DNA from: DASQDN01 sp035630195
GTDB lineage: Bacteria; Acidobacteriota; Terriglobia; Bryobacterales; Bryobacteraceae
Assembly (NCBI GenBank): GCA_035630195.1
Contig: DASQLD010000111.1
Location: 1 to 14,111 of the forward strand
Direction: 5' to 3'
DNA length: 14,111 nucleotides
Under the pieces are notes generated by a model. It searched no databases. It was given only the letters and a program-made list of their open reading frames with translations, and was not told the DNA's origin. The first letter of the stretch is position 1, and each line of letters opens with the position of its first letter. Shown here one piece after another: positions 13,376 to 14,111 of the stretch. The translations under genes were made by a program, and so were the position numbers.

Positions 13376-14111
13376 ATGCTTTTTGCGGTATCTTGCTGTC
13401 TCGCCATGTCTATGGTGATTAACCGGCCGGTCGCGAATATGTTCGCGAAACCGTCTTCCGACTCCGCTGTTGTCTCGCAGGCTATTTTCGGCGCCAATGT
13501 TCAAGTGGTAGAAGACCAGTCGCCCTGGCTCAAGATCCGCACACCGGACGACTACACAGGTTGGATCGAGACCGCGGCCACGGTGAAGCGCGATGTCTAC
13601 GGCGTTGGTATCCCGGTAGCGACAGTGAAGAATCTGTTCGCGAGCGTGTATAGAGAAACAAGCATCACGAAACACCAGCCACTTCTGACCTTGCCGTTCG
13701 AAGCACGTTTTGAGGTGATTGCCGAGCCCGAAACTGAAGAACGGCGATGGATCCAGGTTCGCTTGCCCGACATGCGGGAAGCATGGGTCCAGCGCGGGGA
13801 TGTATCGCTCGACACGAAGCGACTTTCCAGGGAGGAGATGATCGCATTTAGCAAGCGGTTTTCGGGCCTGCCGTATCTATGGGGCGGCGTCTCCACGTTC
13901 GGGTATGACTGTTCTGGATTCACGCAGATGCTCTACCGGCAAATCGGTTTGACGCTGCCGCGCGATGCCCAGCCGCAGCACGACTGGAATGGTGTCGAGC
14001 CTGCTAACAAAGAAGACCTGCAACCCGGAGATCTTCTCTACTTCGGATCGTCCAATAAGAAGATTACGCATACCGGCATGTACATCGGCGGTGGTGAGTT
14101 TATTCATGCAA
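13376..14111 (+). CDS. SH3b + NlpC/P60 cysteine peptidase, YkfC-like, C-terminus cut by window edge
   Basis: The frame is open from an ATG at 13376 to the window edge (245 codons, no stop). Residues about 14-70 form a first bacterial SH3 region (INRPVANMFAKPSSDSAVVS ... TPDDYTGWIE), about 84-146 a second (FEVIAEPETEERRWIQVRL, AWVQRGDVSL), and from about 150 an NlpC/P60 domain: LPYLWGGVSTFGYDCSGFTQ with catalytic Cys179, DLQPGDLLYFG, ITHTGMYIGGGEFIHA with His232 and His244. The Cys-His-His spacing (53 and 12) equals that recalled for Bacillus cereus YkfC, and Asp178 and Ser180 flanking the cysteine match its free-N-terminus-binding residues. Such enzymes cut between D-Glu and the diamino acid of murein peptides. 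A TAG at 13352 and no earlier start make 13376 the first possible start; Met11 or Met13 are alternatives. No convincing signal peptide is seen. Only a few tens of residues are probably missing. Confidence 0.9.
   Translation, partial: MLFAVSCCLAMSMVINRPVANMFAKPSSDSAVVSQAIFGANVQVVEDQSPWLKIRTPDDYTGWIETAATVKRDVYGVGIPVATVKNLFASVYRETSITKHQPLLTLPFEARFEVIAEPETEERRWIQVRLPDMREAWVQRGDVSLDTKRLSREEMIAFSKRFSGLPYLWGGVSTFGYDCSGFTQMLYRQIGLTLPRDAQPQHDWNGVEPANKEDLQPGDLLYFGSSNKKITHTGMYIGGGEFIHA

Noticed and set aside
13367..14107. Several minus-strand open frames near the right edge
   Set aside because: All are antisense to the NlpC/P60 gene, whose catalytic Cys-His-His motif and SH3 regions are clear.

Overview
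The window looks like chromosomal DNA of an acidobacterium, most likely of the Bryobacterales / Candidatus Solibacter group. The best evidence is the gene at 765-2903, a secreted protein ending in the domain known as TIGR03437 (Solibacter C-terminal domain), which is heavily expanded in that lineage. Composition is moderately GC-rich, genes are tightly packed, and GTG or TTG starts occur at three genes. No tRNA, rRNA, CRISPR array, insertion sequence, integrase or phage gene was seen, so most of the content is housekeeping.

Layout. (1) 1-475, minus: amino-terminal part of an unrecognised secreted protein, cut by the window edge. (2) 476-764: about 290 bp without a gene, holding one 7-bp inverted repeat. 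(3) 765-2903, minus: secreted protein with a BACON-like region and the TIGR03437 domain. (4) 2904-3000: divergent control region with a strong inverted repeat just upstream of the nadA ribosome binding site. (5) 3001-5504, plus: nadA (quinolinate synthase), moaA (GTP 3',8-cyclase) and ppa (inorganic pyrophosphatase). NadA and MoaA are both oxygen-sensitive iron-sulfur enzymes, and the pathways they feed release pyrophosphate, which the third enzyme removes. (6) 5509-8596, minus: a likely operon of a YegS/DagK-type lipid kinase, a YdjM-type membrane metal-dependent hydrolase (8-nt overlap) and a secreted GH5-like glycosidase. (7) 8649-11224, plus: ligA (NAD-dependent DNA ligase), then a DedA/VTT-type membrane protein joined through an ATGA stop/start overlap. 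(8) 11208-11912, minus: a TonB-family protein whose 3' end overlaps the VTT gene tail to tail. (9) 11955 to the window end, plus: an enolase-superfamily enzyme with a twin-arginine signal, followed 11 bp later by an SH3b + NlpC/P60 cysteine peptidase that runs off the window.

The pair at the right end is the most informative context. Its active-site spacing and order resemble Bacillus YkfB (L-Ala-D/L-Glu epimerase) and YkfC (gamma-D-glutamyl-diamino acid endopeptidase), which suggests a murein-peptide salvage module, here with an apparently exported epimerase. The other notable signals are regulatory: the inverted repeat at nadA, symmetric -10-like elements in two short divergent spacers, and two convergent gene pairs with no room for a terminator. 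I did not find a clearly new multi-gene defence or mobile system.
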